From Natronobacterium texcoconense (GTDB lineage Archaea > Halobacteriota > Halobacteria > Halobacteriales > Natrialbaceae): a DNA stretch of 64,000 bases. Made by a program: the position numbers and the translations under genes. The stretch lies in contig NZ_FNLC01000001.1 in NCBI RefSeq assembly GCF_900104065.1, forward strand, positions 1,054,001 to 1,118,000, read 5' to 3'. Of this stretch, positions 50,251-58,667 are shown in pieces. Numbering within the stretch: the stretch's first letter is position 1; each line of letters opens with the position of its first letter. The notes below the pieces were generated by a model. The model had not been told where the DNA came from. It did not search any database and saw nothing but the letters and a program-made list of their open reading frames with translations.

Positions 50251-50445
50251 TTACAGACGAACGACGTTCGTCGCTCGCGGGCCCTTCTCGGCCTCTTCGA
50301 TATCGAACTCGATCTCGGTCCCCTCGGTGAGGTCCTCGCCGCCGACGTCTTCCATGTGGAAGAATACGTCCTCGTCTGCGTCCTCGGTGTCGATGAATCC
50401 GTAGCCGCCCGTGTCGTTGAAGAAGTCAACCGTTCCGGTTGCCAT
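50251..50445 (-). CDS. cspA: cold-shock domain protein CspA-type
   Basis: 64 residues from ATG at 50445. RNA-binding motifs RNP1 (GGYGFIDT) and RNP2 (DVFFHMEDV), with MATGTVDFFNDTG at the start and C-terminal GPRATNVVRL, complete a single cold-shock barrel. It binds single-stranded RNA/DNA and melts mRNA structure. The first eight codons of the longer frame (to 50469) are excluded because the ATG begins exactly at the conserved strand. Convergent with the HTTM gene. Confidence 0.95.
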   Translation of the reverse strand: MATGTVDFFNDTGGYGFIDTEDADEDVFFHMEDVGGEDLTEGTEIEFDIEEAEKGPRATNVVRL

Positions 50446-50712
50446 TGTATCTCTCTGAAGTAGCACCACACGATTAAGGGTTTCGAATTTATATCCACAA
50501 TATGTTTTCTCGATTAGGATAGAATATCAGGGATACAACCAGGTTATGGGCTATGTAATGCCGATTATAACGTATATAATGTCATCTAGTTACACCAGAG
50601 CAGAAATTTCGTCAAAAACACATTTGGCCTCGAGCAGTCACTGCCGATCCGTCGCTGACAGAGATCGTCGTCGAGACCACGGTACTTTAAGGCTCGGCGG
50701 TGGACGGATAAC
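50446..50712. promoter_or_regulatory. divergent promoter region, cspA and methyltransferase
   Basis: 267 bp, strongly AT-enriched around 50480-50620. On the minus strand GGATATAAATTCG (about 50484-50496) is a good TATA box for cspA, giving a short leader of ~20 nt. On the plus strand TACTTTAAGG (about 50683-50692) lies ~25 bp before the GTG at 50713 and would give a leaderless methyltransferase mRNA. An extra AT-rich block (ATTATAACGTATATAATG, about 50564-50581) is unexplained. Confidence 0.5.
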
Positions 50713-51321
50713 GTGGATTCTACCGAGACCCGTCGCGAGTGGGCACGACGTTCCGGCGAGTATTCTCCGGAGTACTACGCGTACTACGGGCCCGACGAGA
50801 CGAGTGAGACGATCAGACGCATTCTCGAGCAGTTCGTCGGGCGAGACGCTTCCGTCCTGGAACTGGGCTGTAGTTCGGGTCGGCACCTCTCCCATCTCTA
50901 CGACGACGGGTTCGACGACCTGGCGGGTATCGAGATCAACGACGACGCGTTCGATGTCATGGCGGAGCACTATCCAGACCTCGCAAGCGAAGGGACGTTC
51001 TACGCCGATGCGATCGAAGACGTCCTCGAGGAGTTCGACGACGGTCGGTTCGACGCAATTTACTCGGTGGAGACGCTCCAGCACGTCCATCCGGATGCCG
51101 AGTGGGTCTTCGCGGAACTGTCCCGGGTTACGGACGAACTCCTCGTTACGGTCGAGAACGAAGGGGCAGAAACGGAGTCGACCGACGGCGACGTAGAGTA
51201 CGTCGACGAGGACGTCCCCCTCTACTACCGTGACTGGAACCGCGTCTTCACCGACGAGGGGTTAGACGAGGTCGTCGTCGAATCGAGCAAACGTGATACC
51301 GTTCGTGCGTTCCGTTCGTAG
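50713..51321 (+). CDS. class I SAM-dependent methyltransferase
   Basis: 202 residues from GTG (leaderless, TATA-like TACTTTAAGG about 25 bp upstream). The SAM-binding motif I is VLELGCSSGRHLSHLYDDG, then an acidic end of strand 2 in GIEINDDAFDVM; motif III-like DAIYSVETLQHVHPDAEWVF follows. The acceptor is unknown. It is convergent with the Mqo-like gene, with palindromic copy C between them. Confidence 0.88.
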   Translation: MDSTETRREWARRSGEYSPEYYAYYGPDETSETIRRILEQFVGRDASVLELGCSSGRHLSHLYDDGFDDLAGIEINDDAFDVMAEHYPDLASEGTFYADAIEDVLEEFDDGRFDAIYSVETLQHVHPDAEWVFAELSRVTDELLVTVENEGAETESTDGDVEYVDEDVPLYYRDWNRVFTDEGLDEVVVESSKRDTVRAFRS

Positions 51322-51336
51322 GTCGACGTCTCCCGT

Positions 51337-51420
51337 CATACGGTTTACTGTAAGTCATTTCCGGTGCAACCGCGACCTGGGCGGCGGTTGCGCCGGTACA
51401 TCGGTACAGCAATCCGTATC
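51337..51420. repeat. dispersed ~84-bp palindromic element, copy C (inverted)
   Basis: On the plus strand it runs CATACGGTTTACTGTA ... TACAGCAATCCGTATC, with 16-bp terminal inverted repeats (13 of 16 matching) and an inner stem CCGGTGCAACCGC facing GCGGTTGCGCCGG (12 of 13). Its complement matches copy B over TGTACCGGCGCAACCGC and AATGACTTACAGTA. The end at 51420 forms the TGA stop of the minus-strand gene (TGATACGG). It sits between convergent genes. Confidence 0.85.
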
Positions 51421-52813
51421 AGTCGTCCGCGGCAGGGACGTCGTCGACGGTCTTCTCGTCCGTGTCGTCTGCCGCGCCCTCGCGCGGGAAGTTGTCGATC
51501 GTGTCTTCGCGGAACGCCGACTCGTCGAACTCGTATTCCTCGTCGAAGAAGTCCAGCAGCGTGTGCGTGTCCTGCATGGCGTTCTTGAGACACGTCGAGG
51601 CACCCGGCGACGGCGTGATGTTGAAGATGATGTCGTCGCCGACGATTTTCGCCTCGCCCATGTCGAGCGAGCGGTTCTTCGTGTCGACGATCTGTGGGCG
51701 GACGCCGCCGTACCCCTCCGCGCGGTCGATGTCCTCAAGCGTCGCGGTCGGGACGACCTTCTGGACGTGCGGGAGGAAGGCTCGCGGTCCGACCTTGGGC
51801 AGGTCGTAGACGAGGTTCTTGAGCACGTACGGCAGGAGAATTCGGTCTGCGAGGATGTTGGCGTAGCTAATGAACGACGCAGCGTTCAGTCCGAAGACGT
51901 CGAAGAAGTCCCGGACGGTCGAGAGACGGCCGCGCTCGAGCGTCGGGACGAGTTTTGCGGTCGGTCCAAACCGAGTGATGCTCCCGTCGTGGACGTCGGC
52001 GTCGCCGTGAACCGCGGCGAACGGGAGTTTCTTCATCTGGAGGGTGTACACCTTCCCGTTCAGGAAGTTGTCGGCGAGGAAGAAACTCCCGGCGACGGGC
52101 AGCAGAACCTTCCCCTCGCCGTAGCCGAGTTCCTTCGCGATCTGGAGGCTGTGTGAACCGGCCGCGACAACGGTGACGTCACAGTCGAACGGCCCGTCGT
52201 CCGTCGAGAGCGTGTAGCCGTCGGTCGTCTCCGTGATGTCCGTGACTTCCGTGCCGGTGTAGACGTCGACGCCCTCTTCTTCTTTTGCGCGCTCGACCAG
52301 CGACTTCGCCACCTCGCCGTAGTCGACGACGTAGCCGTCTGGCGTCTGGAGCGCGAGCATCTCCGTGTCCGAATCTCGTCCCTCGACGACCTTCGGCTCG
52401 AGGTCGGCGATCTCTTCGCGGCCGATCGCCTCGAGTTTCGGGAAGAGGTCGCCAAAGCCCTCCTCCTCGTATCGCTTCTCGAGTTTCTCGACTTCCTCCT
52501 CGCCGACGCCGAGGACCATCTTGCTGCGCTTGTCGTGCATCTCCTGGTCGGAATCGTAGTTCTCGAGATATCCCGCCAGCAGTTCTGCACCCTCCTTTAC
52601 CTCCTCGGCTTTCTCGAGGGTGTAGTTGGTCTCGATGTCCCCGAAGTGAAGCGTCTGGGAGTTGTTCGTGCAGTGTGAGTTGATCGCTGCGATCTCCGAT
52701 TCCTTCTCGACCAGCGCGATCGAGTCGACGTCAGTGAACTTCGCGGTCGTGTACAGCAGGGATGCACCACTGATTCCCCCACCGACGATAACGAGGTCGT
52801 ACTTACCAGACAT
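51419..52813 (-). CDS. malate:quinone oxidoreductase-like FAD dehydrogenase
   Basis: 464 residues from ATG at 52813. The FAD Rossmann start is KYDLVIVGGGISGASLLYTT. NSHCTNNSQTLHFGDIETNY and the C-terminal FNITPSPGASTCLKNAMQD are the pattern of Mqo and its close relatives. Mqo oxidises malate to oxaloacetate with electrons to the quinone pool, at the inner membrane face. Substrate identity is inferred. A long acidic tail follows. The TGA stop overlaps repeat copy C. Confidence 0.82.
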   Translation of the reverse strand: MSGKYDLVIVGGGISGASLLYTTAKFTDVDSIALVEKESEIAAINSHCTNNSQTLHFGDIETNYTLEKAEEVKEGAELLAGYLENYDSDQEMHDKRSKMVLGVGEEEVEKLEKRYEEEGFGDLFPKLEAIGREEIADLEPKVVEGRDSDTEMLALQTPDGYVVDYGEVAKSLVERAKEEEGVDVYTGTEVTDITETTDGYTLSTDDGPFDCDVTVVAAGSHSLQIAKELGYGEGKVLLPVAGSFFLADNFLNGKVYTLQMKKLPFAAVHGDADVHDGSITRFGPTAKLVPTLERGRLSTVRDFFDVFGLNAASFISYANILADRILLPYVLKNLVYDLPKVGPRAFLPHVQKVVPTATLEDIDRAEGYGGVRPQIVDTKNRSLDMGEAKIVGDDIIFNITPSPGASTCLKNAMQDTHTLLDFFDEEYEFDESAFREDTIDNFPREGAADDTDEKTVDDVPAADD

Positions 52814-53113
52814 AGTTGTTCTCTGTGAACTATCGGAGCAAGTGTACTCCTGACGGATAACTTATCTTCTTTTGATCGGGTTTTCGATAATCGACGATCC
52901 GGACTTCGACGATCTCGGGAACGAGCCTGGAATACGGGATCGCAAGGGAGACAGCCGCTGTAACGCTGTACGCGTTTTCAGCAGAACTTTCCACGTCCTG
53001 TCGATCGTAAACGGTACGTGACAGGTGTTGTCGATCGGCTCCAGCGGAGAGTGCCTCGAGGAGCAACTGAGAGACGGGACCGGACTTAAGTTCACTACCG
53101 TATACTCCGAGGT
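52814..53113. other. 300-bp intergenic region
   Basis: No secure gene. A minus-strand frame of about 78 codons from a TTG (52830-53066) reads partly like a protein (SSAENAYSVTAAVSLAIPYS) but has no ATG/GTG start, no domain and mixed codon choice; left unassigned. The plus side carries ACTTAAGTTCACTACCG (about 53083-53099), possibly the TATA region of the PTPS-like gene. Confidence 0.35.
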
Positions 53114-53491
53114 ATGTACGGCGTCTCCGTCTCGCGGTCGTTCGTCGCCCAGCACTACCTGACGGTGCCGGACCCCGGTCCCGAGGGAGACCTCCACTCT
53201 CATCACTTTACCGTCGAAGCGACGTTTCGCGGCCCGGAACTCGGTGAGTACGGCTATCTCGTAAACATCGACGCCGTCGTCGAAGCACTCGAGGGCGTCG
53301 TCGCCGAGTTTCGCGACGAGACGCTCAACGAGTTGCCGGCGTTCGAAGGCGTGAATCCGAGCGCCGAACGGTTCGCGAGCGTGTTCGGCGACCGGTTGCT
53401 GGATCGATTGAATCCGGAGGCGGCGACCGTCCTCGAGATTCGGCTCCGGGAGGACGACGTCGCCACCGTAAGTCACGAACGATATCTCTGA
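53114..53491 (+). CDS. 6-pyruvoyl-tetrahydropterin-synthase-fold protein (PTPS-like)
   Basis: 125 residues from ATG. The T-fold zinc site fits H14 (AQHYL), H28 and H30 in EGDLHSHHF. In QueD the motif is C-x3-H-G-H; here a Glu (E24) stands at the Cys position and the Gly is Ser. It therefore resembles the PTPS-III type, which can make 6-hydroxymethyl-dihydropterin, rather than QueD. It is not next to queC/queE. Eight bases separate it from the glycosyltransferase gene, whose Shine-Dalgarno (GAGGT) overlaps its stop. Confidence 0.82.
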   Translation: MYGVSVSRSFVAQHYLTVPDPGPEGDLHSHHFTVEATFRGPELGEYGYLVNIDAVVEALEGVVAEFRDETLNELPAFEGVNPSAERFASVFGDRLLDRLNPEAATVLEIRLREDDVATVSHERYL

Positions 53492-53498
53492 GGTCAGG

Positions 53499-54581
53499 AT
53501 GCACGTCGGACTGGTCGTCTACGGCGGACTCGAGAAAACCTCGGGTGGCTTCCGGTACGACCGACGGCTCGTCTCGGCGCTTCGAGACCGCGGAGACACG
53601 GTCGACGTGATCGCGATTCCGTGGCGTCGGTACTCGAGAGGCCTCCTCGATGGTCTCTCCCGGTCGATTCGCTCGAGGCTCGATCGGTCCGTCGACGTCC
53701 TCGTCCAGGACGAACTCTGTCACCCGTCGCTGTGGTGGCACAACCGTCGGCTCACGCGCCCCGACGCCGTCGTCGCGCTCGTCCACCACCTCCGGTCGGA
53801 CGATCCGACCGAGCGATTCGCTTCCCTCTATCGTCCGGTCGAGCGGCGCTACCTCGAGTCGGTCGACGCGACGATCACGACCAGCGAGTTCACGCGGACG
53901 CGCGCGAGCAGACTGACGCCCGCAGTCGCCTCGAAACCGAACCTGGTCGCGACGCCCGGCGGCCGGGTCGAATCGCCGGCAGTGTCGCCGGACCGGGTCA
54001 CGGATCGGGCCGACGAGGGGCCGCTTCGGATCGCGTTCGTCGGCAATTTGGTGCCCAGAAAGGATCCGAAGACGCTGTTGTCGGCAGTCGCACGCGCGGG
54101 CCGGAACTGGGATGTGACCGTCGTCGGGAGCCACGACGCGGAACCCGACTACGCCACAGCTGTCCGCAAATACGCAACCGAACGCGGCCTCGAGGACCGG
54201 GTGACGTTCACCGGCGAGGTCGACGACTCGACCCTCGTGGCCGTCCTCGCCGACAGCCACGTCTGCTGTGTCCCCTCGCGGTACGAGGCGTTCGGGATGG
54301 TGTACCTCGAGGCGATGGAGTACGGCGTCGTCCCGGTCGCGAGCGCCGTCGGTGGAGCACGCGAGTTCGTCGATCACGGCCACGACGGATTCCTCCTGAC
54401 ACCGGGTAACGACGAACGACTGGCGTCTTTGCTCGCGATACTCGACGACGACCGCGACCGACTGGTCGAACTCGGTCGAAACGCACTCGAGACGGCCGAA
54501 CGCTATCCGGGCTGGGAAGAGACGATGGGGAAGGTGCGGGCGTTTCTCCGTTCGCAGTCGGCGTCGTTAAACGGTCAGTAA
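53499..54581 (+). CDS. GT4-family glycosyltransferase (GT-B)
   Basis: 360 residues from ATG. An N-terminal MHVGLVVYGGLEKTSGGFRY glycine-rich acceptor-side loop and a C-terminal nucleotide-sugar domain with LRIAFVGNLVPRKDPKTLLSAV, FTGEVDDSTLVAVLADSHVC and the E-x7-E motif in SRYEAFGMVYLEAMEYG. It transfers a sugar with retention; the donor and acceptor are unknown. Co-transcribed with the PTPS-like gene, and its 3' end overlaps the convergent methyltransferase by 15 bp. Confidence 0.9.
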   Translation: MHVGLVVYGGLEKTSGGFRYDRRLVSALRDRGDTVDVIAIPWRRYSRGLLDGLSRSIRSRLDRSVDVLVQDELCHPSLWWHNRRLTRPDAVVALVHHLRSDDPTERFASLYRPVERRYLESVDATITTSEFTRTRASRLTPAVASKPNLVATPGGRVESPAVSPDRVTDRADEGPLRIAFVGNLVPRKDPKTLLSAVARAGRNWDVTVVGSHDAEPDYATAVRKYATERGLEDRVTFTGEVDDSTLVAVLADSHVCCVPSRYEAFGMVYLEAMEYGVVPVASAVGGAREFVDHGHDGFLLTPGNDERLASLLAILDDDRDRLVELGRNALETAERYPGWEETMGKVRAFLRSQSASLNGQ

Positions 54582-55439
54582 CACGTCCAGCTGGTGGGCG
54601 ACGTAGACGAGTTCGCCTCGCTCTATCTGTTCGTGGCGACGTTCAGTCCACGTCTCCAGGCGGTCGTCGTCCACGGCTGGATCGTCCGCGAGTGCCCTCG
54701 AGACGGTGTCGACGATGTAGTGGAGGAAGTACCCCTCGTCGGCCGGGTACTCGGCTCCGTCGGCACAGACCACCCAGTCGGACGCACCCGCCGCACGCAA
54801 CGTGTGGTCCGTCGCCGCTCGAGCGAGCAGGTGGCGGCCGGCGTGGGGGTCACCGGGCTCCTCGCGGCGGTGCATGTCCTCGTGGTAGCGCTCGACGACG
54901 TGGTCGTCGAACGCCGGGAAGACCGTCGGCTGGAACGTCGTCCCGCCGTCGAAGGTGATCGGGAAGTAGCAGTGACAGCCGTCCGGAATCCGGTCGAAAA
55001 GCGCCTCGGTTTCGCCTGGCTCGAAGAGATCGAGCACGGCCGCGCCAATCAACAGGTCCGGATCGGCGGTCTCGAGGTAGACCGTCGCGTCGGCGACGAC
55101 CGTCTCGATCGTCACGACCTGTCCGTCGCGCTCGAGGCGGATCGGCCGCTCACTCGCCACTGTGTACCCCTGTTCTCTCGCCCACGCCGGGAGCCGTTTC
55201 CTGACGGTCCCGATCGCGTCGGCGTCGACGTCGACCAGCGTGTACGTGAGCCGATCCGGGAGCAGGTCCCACTCGGCGAGTCGCTGGAGCATCGTCCCGA
55301 TTCCGGCACCGATCTCGACGACGGACGACGACGACTCGAGGAGGGGTTCGAGTTCTTCGAGGACGGCTCGATCGAGTGCGCGGTCGTCGACGGTTCGTTT
55401 CGCGGCCAGGTATCGCTCCTTCGAGTCGGTTCGGGTCAT
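54567..55439 (-). CDS. SAM-dependent methyltransferase (class I)
   Basis: 290 residues from ATG at 55439. Motif I is SVVEIGAGIGTMLQRLAEW with the downstream acidic YTLVDVDADAIGTV, then DLLIGAAVLDLFEPGE and FPITFDGGTTFQPTVFPAFD. The C-terminal ~90 residues carry VVCADGAEYPADEGYFLHYI. The last bases overlap the convergent glycosyltransferase by 15 bp. It forms part of the PTPS-like/GT4/methyltransferase gene set. Confidence 0.85.
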   Translation of the reverse strand: MTRTDSKERYLAAKRTVDDRALDRAVLEELEPLLESSSSVVEIGAGIGTMLQRLAEWDLLPDRLTYTLVDVDADAIGTVRKRLPAWAREQGYTVASERPIRLERDGQVVTIETVVADATVYLETADPDLLIGAAVLDLFEPGETEALFDRIPDGCHCYFPITFDGGTTFQPTVFPAFDDHVVERYHEDMHRREEPGDPHAGRHLLARAATDHTLRAAGASDWVVCADGAEYPADEGYFLHYIVDTVSRALADDPAVDDDRLETWTERRHEQIERGELVYVAHQLDVLLTV

Positions 55440-55608
55440 GCTCGAGCGGGCCGTGCCACCTCGTGGATACACGCACACGCTCGGTCCGCTTACGCTTTGC
55501 CCGTCGACAGGTGTCGTCGCTCGTGTGCGCTCGAGCGTCGAGAGAAAGTGGTTCGCATCGAGCGGTGGTGTCGACGCGAACGGTTCAGGTGCGACTCGAT
55601 TCAGTCGT

Positions 55609-56133
55609 TCACTCGAGATCGGTCTCCTCGCGCAGGTCCTCGTAGATCTCGGGATCGGTCTCGAACTTGAGGACGTTGTGGACGGCGGAGTTGCGTACGT
55701 TCTCGATGACGTCGCCGTACTCCTTGTAGAACTCGTGGATCCATTGTGAGATCTGCTCGCGAGTTCGGAACATCATCACGGTCTTCCACTGGTACTCGCC
55801 GTCCGAGAGGAAGTAAAAGAGGGTGTGTTTGTCCGATTTGATGTGGTTCATCGCGTCGCGCCAGCCGTCGGCGAAGTTCTCGGCGTTGAACTTGAACTCG
55901 AACAGCGCGAAGATGTAGTACTCCTCGTTGGGGATGATCGCCTCCCGGAAGACGCCCTCGTCGCGCATCCGGCGAATCGACTCGCTTACCGTGACGTGAG
56001 AGACGTCGATGTCGTACTGCTCCTCGAGGACGTCCGTCAACTCCCGCGAAGAGAGCTGTGGATCGTTCGATAGCTCACAGAGGATCGCGATGTCGCGATC
56101 CTTGAAGTCCCAGTTCGGCGGCTCGTCGTCCAT
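55609..56133 (-). CDS. Lrp/AsnC-type winged-helix regulator
   Basis: 174 residues from ATG at 56133. An HTH is at residues ~9-50: KDRDIAILCELSNDPQLSSR and HVTVSESIRRMRDEGVFREA. The C-terminal part (YYIFALFEFKFNAENFADGW, TLFYFLSDGEYQWKTVMMFR) is a RAM-like/ligand-binding alpha-beta domain rather than a canonical AsnC one. The gene is divergent from the Liv-type ABC operon, across about 246 bp, so it may sense an amino acid and control that operon. The longer frame to 56283 is rejected. Confidence 0.85.
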   Translation of the reverse strand: MDDEPPNWDFKDRDIAILCELSNDPQLSSRELTDVLEEQYDIDVSHVTVSESIRRMRDEGVFREAIIPNEEYYIFALFEFKFNAENFADGWRDAMNHIKSDKHTLFYFLSDGEYQWKTVMMFRTREQISQWIHEFYKEYGDVIENVRNSAVHNVLKFETDPEIYEDLREETDLE

Positions 56134-56379
56134 ACACGAACATCCGGCTGACGTTACGTGTTCGTTTCGGTCACCTTCCTCGATTGCTGCTGGGCGGGCC
56201 AGGAGCGACCAGTGGGAGTGATAGCCGTCGAGACAGCCGCGTTCGATCTGCTCCCGACGCTCGAGGCCGAATACACTCGCCATAAGACGAGCTACCAGAT
56301 AACAAGTGAACTGCGCTAACGAGGAACAGACTTAATATGTATAAAAAATAATCCGAAACACGTTAACCGAGTGGTCCAA
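56134..56379. promoter_or_regulatory. divergent promoter region between the Lrp-type regulator and the Liv operon
   Basis: 246 bp. On the plus strand TTAATATGTATAAAAAATAA (about 56332-56351) is a strong AT-rich TATA-containing block, about 25-30 bp before the start. A regulator site could be anywhere between; no perfect palindrome was found. Confidence 0.5.
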
Positions 56380-57711
56380 ATGGATAACGATAGTAACACA
56401 CACGGGGCGGAATCGACCGATGGACGAACCGGTGTCGACCGACGTCGCTTCCTTGCGGCGGGGACTGGTGCGGTGGCGACCTCCGTCGCCGGCTGTCTCG
56501 ACCTGAGCGGCGAGGCCGGCGCAGGCGGCGAGGTCACGATCGGCGTCCTGGCACCGCTGGGACAGGACCAGGGCGTCGGTGCCGAAAACGCCGCAGAGAT
56601 GGCCGTCGACGAGATCAACGACGACGGCGGCATCGACGGAGCCGACGTCGAACTCGTCGTCGTCGACACGCTGAGCGATCCCGGCGAAACCCAGGACGAG
56701 ACCGAGCGGCTGATCGAGGTCGAAAACGCCGACCTGCTCGTCGGAACGTTCTCGAGCGAGGCGACCCAGGGTGCCCTCGAGACGATCGGTGAGTACGGAA
56801 TCCCGTTTATCATCACCGGGTCGGCGGCACCGTCGCTGGTCACCGACTTCGTCGCCGACGACTACGAACAGTACAAGAGCGTCTTCCGGTCGGGTCCGAT
56901 CAACTCGAACCTGCAGGCCGAAGCGATGGGCGACTACGCCGAGTACCTCGAGGAACGTCACGGCTGGGAGGAGTTCGCGTTCCTCGCGGACAACGCGGCG
57001 TGGACGGAACCGTTCGCCGAGAACCTGCCGGACATCCTCGAGGATCGAGGGTACGAGGTCGTCCACGAGGATCGACTCCAGCCGGGACTCGACGACTGGA
57101 GTTCGGTGATCGGCGATCTCCAGAACGCGGCTCCCGACGCAGTCTTCCGATTTTTCGCCCACAACATCGCGACCGAACTGCTCGGTGCCTGGCACCAGCA
57201 GGAACTCGACTTCGGCATCGAGGGGATCCACGTCGCCTCGATGACGCCGGACTTCTTCGAGGTCATGGAGGGTGCCGCGAGTTTCGAGACGACGTCCCAG
57301 TCCGGTGCCGCCGGTGCCACAGCCATCACCGAGCATACCCAGGACTTCGTCGAGCGTTATCAGGAGGAGTACGACGAACCGGCGCTGCCGATGTACATGG
57401 GGTTCAACACGTACGACGCCATCCACGTCTACCACGAGGCCGTCGAACGGGCGGGGACGACCAACTGGGAGAGCGACCTCGACGACATCGTCGACGCGAT
57501 GCTCGAGACCGAGTACACCGGCACCGCGGGCACCGTCGAGTTCTACGGTCCCGACAGCGACTATCCACACGACCTTCAGGAGACCCGTGACGAGGACGAC
57601 GTCATCTCGAACTTCCCGGTCACCCAGTGGACTCCCGAAGGCGAAATCGAGTGTGTCTACCCCGAAGCGCATCGCACGGCCGACCACCAGGCGCCGCCGT
57701 GGATGGGATAA
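56380..57711 (+). CDS. livJ: Tat-exported substrate-binding lipoprotein of a branched-chain amino-acid-type ABC transporter
   Basis: 443 residues from ATG at 56380 (GTG 56371 possible; the TATA block fits either). A Tat signal plus lipobox is VDRRRFLAAGTGAVATSVAGCLDL, with the lipid Cys in the AGC motif. The mature part begins GGEVTIGVLAPLGQDQGVG and follows the LivJ/periplasmic binding fold (AAEMAVDEINDDGGIDG, PFIITGSAAPSLV). It hands the ligand to the permeases downstream. Ligand may be a branched-chain amino acid, amide or urea-like compound. Confidence 0.9.
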   Translation: MDNDSNTHGAESTDGRTGVDRRRFLAAGTGAVATSVAGCLDLSGEAGAGGEVTIGVLAPLGQDQGVGAENAAEMAVDEINDDGGIDGADVELVVVDTLSDPGETQDETERLIEVENADLLVGTFSSEATQGALETIGEYGIPFIITGSAAPSLVTDFVADDYEQYKSVFRSGPINSNLQAEAMGDYAEYLEERHGWEEFAFLADNAAWTEPFAENLPDILEDRGYEVVHEDRLQPGLDDWSSVIGDLQNAAPDAVFRFFAHNIATELLGAWHQQELDFGIEGIHVASMTPDFFEVMEGAASFETTSQSGAAGATAITEHTQDFVERYQEEYDEPALPMYMGFNTYDAIHVYHEAVERAGTTNWESDLDDIVDAMLETEYTGTAGTVEFYGPDSDYPHDLQETRDEDDVISNFPVTQWTPEGEIECVYPEAHRTADHQAPPWMG

Positions 57712-57713
57712 AC

Positions 57714-58667
57714 ATGCTCGATGCGTTCCTCACAGTGCTGGTCACCGGGGCGATCATCAGCGCCCTCTACGCGCTGATCGCCATCGGCTTCACGATGATC
57801 TTCGGCGTCGGTGGCGTGTTGAACCTCGCCCACGGCGCGTTGATCATGGCCGGCAGCTACCTGTTCCTGTTCGTCCAGCGCGACGTCTACCTCGAGGCCG
57901 TCGCGGTCAACTCCCTCGTGGCCCTGCCAGCGACGGTACTCGGCATCGCCGTCGCCTCCTACCTGCTGTACGTGTTGCTCGTCAGGTACATCGAGGAGAA
58001 CGTCGTCATCACGTTCCTGGCGACGGTCGTCGTCGCGACCGCGTTCACCGAAATAATGATCTGGGGTATCGGACAGACGCCCGAACGGTTCACGATCATC
58101 ACGTCGGATCCGAGCCTCGGCCCGCTCACGCTGCCCGGAAGCGGCGTCTCGGTGCTCGGAACGTTCGTCTCCTACACGGAACTGGCGGCGTTTGCCGTCT
58201 CGTGGATCGCGATCGGGCTTCTCTGGTACTACGTGACGAAAACGGACAGTGGCCGAGCGATTCTCGCGACGTCGATGAGCGAACGCGGCGCCCAGCTTAC
58301 CGGCGTCGACGTCCACAAGGTGCGGGCACGGACGTGGTTCATCGCCGGCGCGCTGGCAGCCGTCGCCGGCGTCTTCCTCGTCGGCACCGACACGTACGCG
58401 CTGACGCCGCTGATGTGGCTCGACCCGCTTGCACTTGCGTTCATCATCGTCGTCATCGGCGGCATCGGCTCGATCAAGGGCTCGATCCTCGCGGCGTACC
58501 TGATCGGCTACCTCGAGACCCTCGTCGTGTACGGCCCCGAATTCGGGCTCCCGGTGCTCGACCTGCTGGGCTCGAGTTTCCGGGGGATCTTCGCCCTGAT
58601 CGTGCTCGTCGTCGTCCTGCTGGTGTTACCGGAAGGCATCTACGGGAGGGAGTTCGTCCATGAGTGA
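57714..58667 (+). CDS. livH: branched-chain amino-acid-type ABC permease LivH
   Basis: 317 residues from ATG at 57714, 2 nt after the stop of the binding-protein gene. Eight hydrophobic segments, with GVGGVLNLAHGALIMAGSYL (the family glycine-rich segment) and IIVVIGGIGSIKGSILAAYL, the EAA-like loop. It forms half of the membrane channel with LivM. Overlaps the livM gene by 8 nt. Confidence 0.92.
   Translation: MLDAFLTVLVTGAIISALYALIAIGFTMIFGVGGVLNLAHGALIMAGSYLFLFVQRDVYLEAVAVNSLVALPATVLGIAVASYLLYVLLVRYIEENVVITFLATVVVATAFTEIMIWGIGQTPERFTIITSDPSLGPLTLPGSGVSVLGTFVSYTELAAFAVSWIAIGLLWYYVTKTDSGRAILATSMSERGAQLTGVDVHKVRARTWFIAGALAAVAGVFLVGTDTYALTPLMWLDPLALAFIIVVIGGIGSIKGSILAAYLIGYLETLVVYGPEFGLPVLDLLGSSFRGIFALIVLVVVLLVLPEGIYGREFVHE

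Noticed and set aside
52830-53066. Minus-strand 78-codon frame from TTG
   Set aside because: Some natural-looking stretches, but no ATG/GTG start, no known domain and weak codon bias; could be a missed small gene, but not supported.
56332-57687. Minus-strand 451-codon ORF antisense to the substrate-binding lipoprotein
   Set aside because: Same shadow pattern; no start signal and no domain.
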